Positions 62,101 to 64,000 of a stretch of 64,000 bases of DNA are shown piece by piece; position 1 is the first letter of the stretch; the number at the start of each line of letters is the position of its first letter. The notes below the pieces were generated by a model. That model made no database searches. It worked only from the letters and a program-made list of their open reading frames with translations, and was not told where the DNA came from. This DNA is from Megaustenia siamemsis (Eukaryota > Mollusca > Gastropoda > Stylommatophora > Ariophantidae), in NCBI GenBank assembly GCA_032433765.1, contig JAVIAB010000159.1:55620833-55684832 (forward strand), in the 5' to 3' direction. The position numbers and the translations under genes were made by a program.

Positions 62101-64000
62101 TTTTTCTTCTCGTGTCGACGTGTTTAGCTGTCATCGATAGGTCAGTGGCTTATGATTTATTCTTCTCGTGTCGACGTGTTTACCTGTCATCGACTGGTCT
62201 ATGGCATATGATTTATTCATCTCCTGTCGACGCGTTTACCTGTCATCGATAGGTCTGTGGGAAATGATTTATTCTTCTCGTGTCGACATGTTTACCTGTC
62301 ATTAATTAGTCATTGGCATATGATTTTTTTCTTTTCGTGTCTAAGTGTTTACCTGTCATCGAAAGATCAGTGGCATATGATTTATTCATCTCCTTTCGAC
62401 GTGTTTCCCTGTCATCGATAAGTCAATGGCAATGATTTTTTTTTCTCGTGTCGACGTGTTTACCTGTCATCGATAGGTCAGTGGCAAATGATTTATTCTT
62501 CTCGTGGCGACGTGTTTACCTGTCATCGATAGGTCAGTGGCATATGCTTTATTCTTCTCGTGTCGACGTGTTTACCTGTCATCGATAGGTCAATGGCATA
62601 TGATTTATTCTTCTCAAGTCGACATGTTTACCTGTCATCGGCAGATCAGTGGCATATGATTTATTCATCTCCTTTCGACTTGTTTCCCTGTCATCGATAA
62701 GTCAATGGCAATGATTTATTCTTCTCGTATCGACATGTTTACCTGTCATCGATTGGTCAGTGGCATATGATTTATTCTTCATGTGTCGACGTATTTACCT
62801 GTCATTGATAGGTCAGTTGGAAATGATTTATTCTTCTCGCATCGAAGTGTTCACCGGTCATTGATCGGTCAGCGGCACATGATTTATTCTTCTCGTGTCG
62901 ACATGTTTACCTGTCATTGATAGGTCAGTGGCATATGGTTTATTCATCTCCTGTCGACATATTTACCTATCATCGATAGGTCAGTGGCATATTATATATT
63001 CATCTCCTGTCGATGTATTTACTTGTCATAGGTCAGAGGCATTTGATTGATTCTTCTCGTGTCGACATGTTTACTGTCATCGATAGGGCAGTGGCATATG
63101 ATTTATTCTTCTCGTGTCGACGTGTTTACCTGTCATCGATTAGTCAGTGGCATATGATTTATTCTTTCCGTGTCTAAGTGTTTACATGTCGTCGATAGGT
63201 CAGTGGCAAATTATTTATTCTTTATCTTTCGACGTGTTTACCTGTCATCGATAGGTCAGAGCATATGATTTATTCTTCTCGTGTCGACGCGTTTACCTGT
63301 CATAGATAGGTCAGTGGGAAATGATTTATTCTTCTCGTGTCGACGTATTTACCTGTCATTGATAGGTCAGTTGGAAATGATTTTTTCTTCTCGCGTCGAA
63401 GTGTTCACCTGTCATTGATCAGTCAGCGGCACATGATTTATTCTTCTTGTGACGACGTGTTTACCTGTCATCGATTGGTCAGTGGCATATGATTTATTCT
63501 CCTCGTGTCGACATGTATACCAGTCATCGTTAGGTCAGTGGCATTTGATTGATTCTTCTCGTGTCTACATGTTTAACTGTCATCGATAGGGCAGTGGCAT
63601 ATGATGTATTCTTCTCGTGTCGACGTGTTTACCGGTTATCGATAGGTCAATGGCATATGATTTATTCTTTCCGTGTCCAATTTATTTATCTGTCGTCGAT
63701 ATGTCAGTGGCATATGATTTATTCTTCTCGTGTCGACGCGTTTACCTGTCATCGATAGGTCAGTGGGAAATGATTTATTCTTCTCGTGTCGGTGTATTTA
63801 CCTGTCATTGATAGGTCGGTTGGAAATGCTATATTCTTCTCGCGTCGAAGTTTTCACCTGTCATTGATCGGTCAGCGGCACATGATTTATTTATCTCCTG
63901 TCGACGTATTTACTTGTCATCGATAGGTCAGTGGCATATCATTTATTCTACTCGTGTCGACGTGTTTACCTGTCATCGATAGGTCAGTGGCATATGATTT
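53125..64000. repeat. Right flank of the satellite (older, longer repeat arrangement)
   Basis: Here landmarks recur with different spacings: 57517 to 59414 (1897 bp), 59414 to 63549 (4135 bp), 57517 to 63549 (6032 bp). The block marked by GGTCGGTTGGAAATGCTATA occurs at about 53365, 57780 and 63810, and also in the left flank. Between 55125 and 56189 a 12-monomer (672-bp) stretch present in the core is missing. Divergence between these copies is clearly higher than in the core. Confidence 0.85.

Larger units (their letters stand above)
15161..64000. repeat. 56-bp satellite array, about 870 monomers, running off the window
   Basis: The consensus monomer is 56 bp and contains GTCAGTGGCATATGATTTAT, a CTTCTCGTGTCGACGTG stretch and TTTACCTGTCATCGATAG. 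Each full monomer holds three six-base palindromes (CATATG, GTCGAC, ATCGAT) and the near-perfect inverted repeat ACCTGTCATCGATAGGT. Monomers vary by substitution and small length changes; the order of variants defines a 4139-bp higher-order repeat in the core. No gene interrupts the array. Short plus-strand open frames arise because 56 is not a multiple of 3, so reading passes through all frames until the CGA-TAG stop in one of them. Confidence 0.98.

Noticed and set aside
16527..63811. Dozens of 60-107-codon plus-strand frames such as those with SSIGQWHMIYSSRVDVFTCHR
   Set aside because: They are the 56-bp satellite read through its three frames and ending at the CGA-TAG stop of the monomer. 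They recur with the 4139-bp period and have no independent coding signal.
15161..64000. CRISPR array
   Set aside because: There are no unique spacers: the entire unit is repeated and variable throughout, and the surroundings are eukaryotic.
15161..64000. Centromeric satellite
   Set aside because: The higher-order form is suggestive, but no CENP-B-box-like motif was seen and nothing in the sequence alone shows centromere function; kept only as a test to run.

Overview
The window looks like animal nuclear DNA, most likely from a mollusc or another lophotrochozoan. Evidence: two very large GRL101-like receptors (LDL-receptor class A repeats, leucine-rich repeats and a rhodopsin-type 7TM domain in one protein, a class first described from the snail Lymnaea), intron splice signals, AATAAA polyadenylation signals, decayed non-LTR retrotransposons, a minisatellite and a huge satellite array. 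Nothing looks prokaryotic. Apart from two receptor exons and one probable pseudogene, I see no protein-coding genes; the many short plus-strand open frames after 15 kb are translations of a satellite.

Layout. 1-560: 3' end of a broken non-LTR retrotransposon. 766-4460 (minus): last, giant exon of receptor gene 1. 4737-6555: 48-bp minisatellite just upstream of that exon, probably in its intron. 7222-7255: G-rich tract. 7270-7575: second retrotransposon tail. 7950-8608: decayed exon with a duplicated cysteine-containing domain. 8740-9150 and 13982-14402: inverted copies of one interspersed repeat on either side of 9650-13371 (minus), the last giant exon of receptor gene 2. About 15161 to the window end: an uninterrupted satellite of a 56-bp monomer, near 870 monomers.

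The receptors are tandem paralogues with the order degenerate vWA-like domain, C-type-lectin-like domain, LDLa-type cysteine modules, LRRs, 7TM. Gene 2 keeps the canonical class A GPCR residues. Gene 1 has an intact frame of similar length but has lost N1.50, R3.50, Y5.58, N7.45 and Y7.53, plus one lectin-domain disulfide pair. It is either a non-coupling (decoy or scaffold) receptor or an early stage of decay.

The satellite is organised at three levels: a 56-bp monomer; a 4139-bp higher-order repeat (about 74 monomers) present as six exact-length copies and three deleted copies (18650 to about 53125); and flanks with an older arrangement of about 6 kb that contains a block missing from the core. 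Diagnostic bases, exact spacings and two deletion junctions allow a reading of how the core expanded. If any part of the window is undescribed, the best candidates are this nested satellite and the switch-less receptor beside an intact paralogue.
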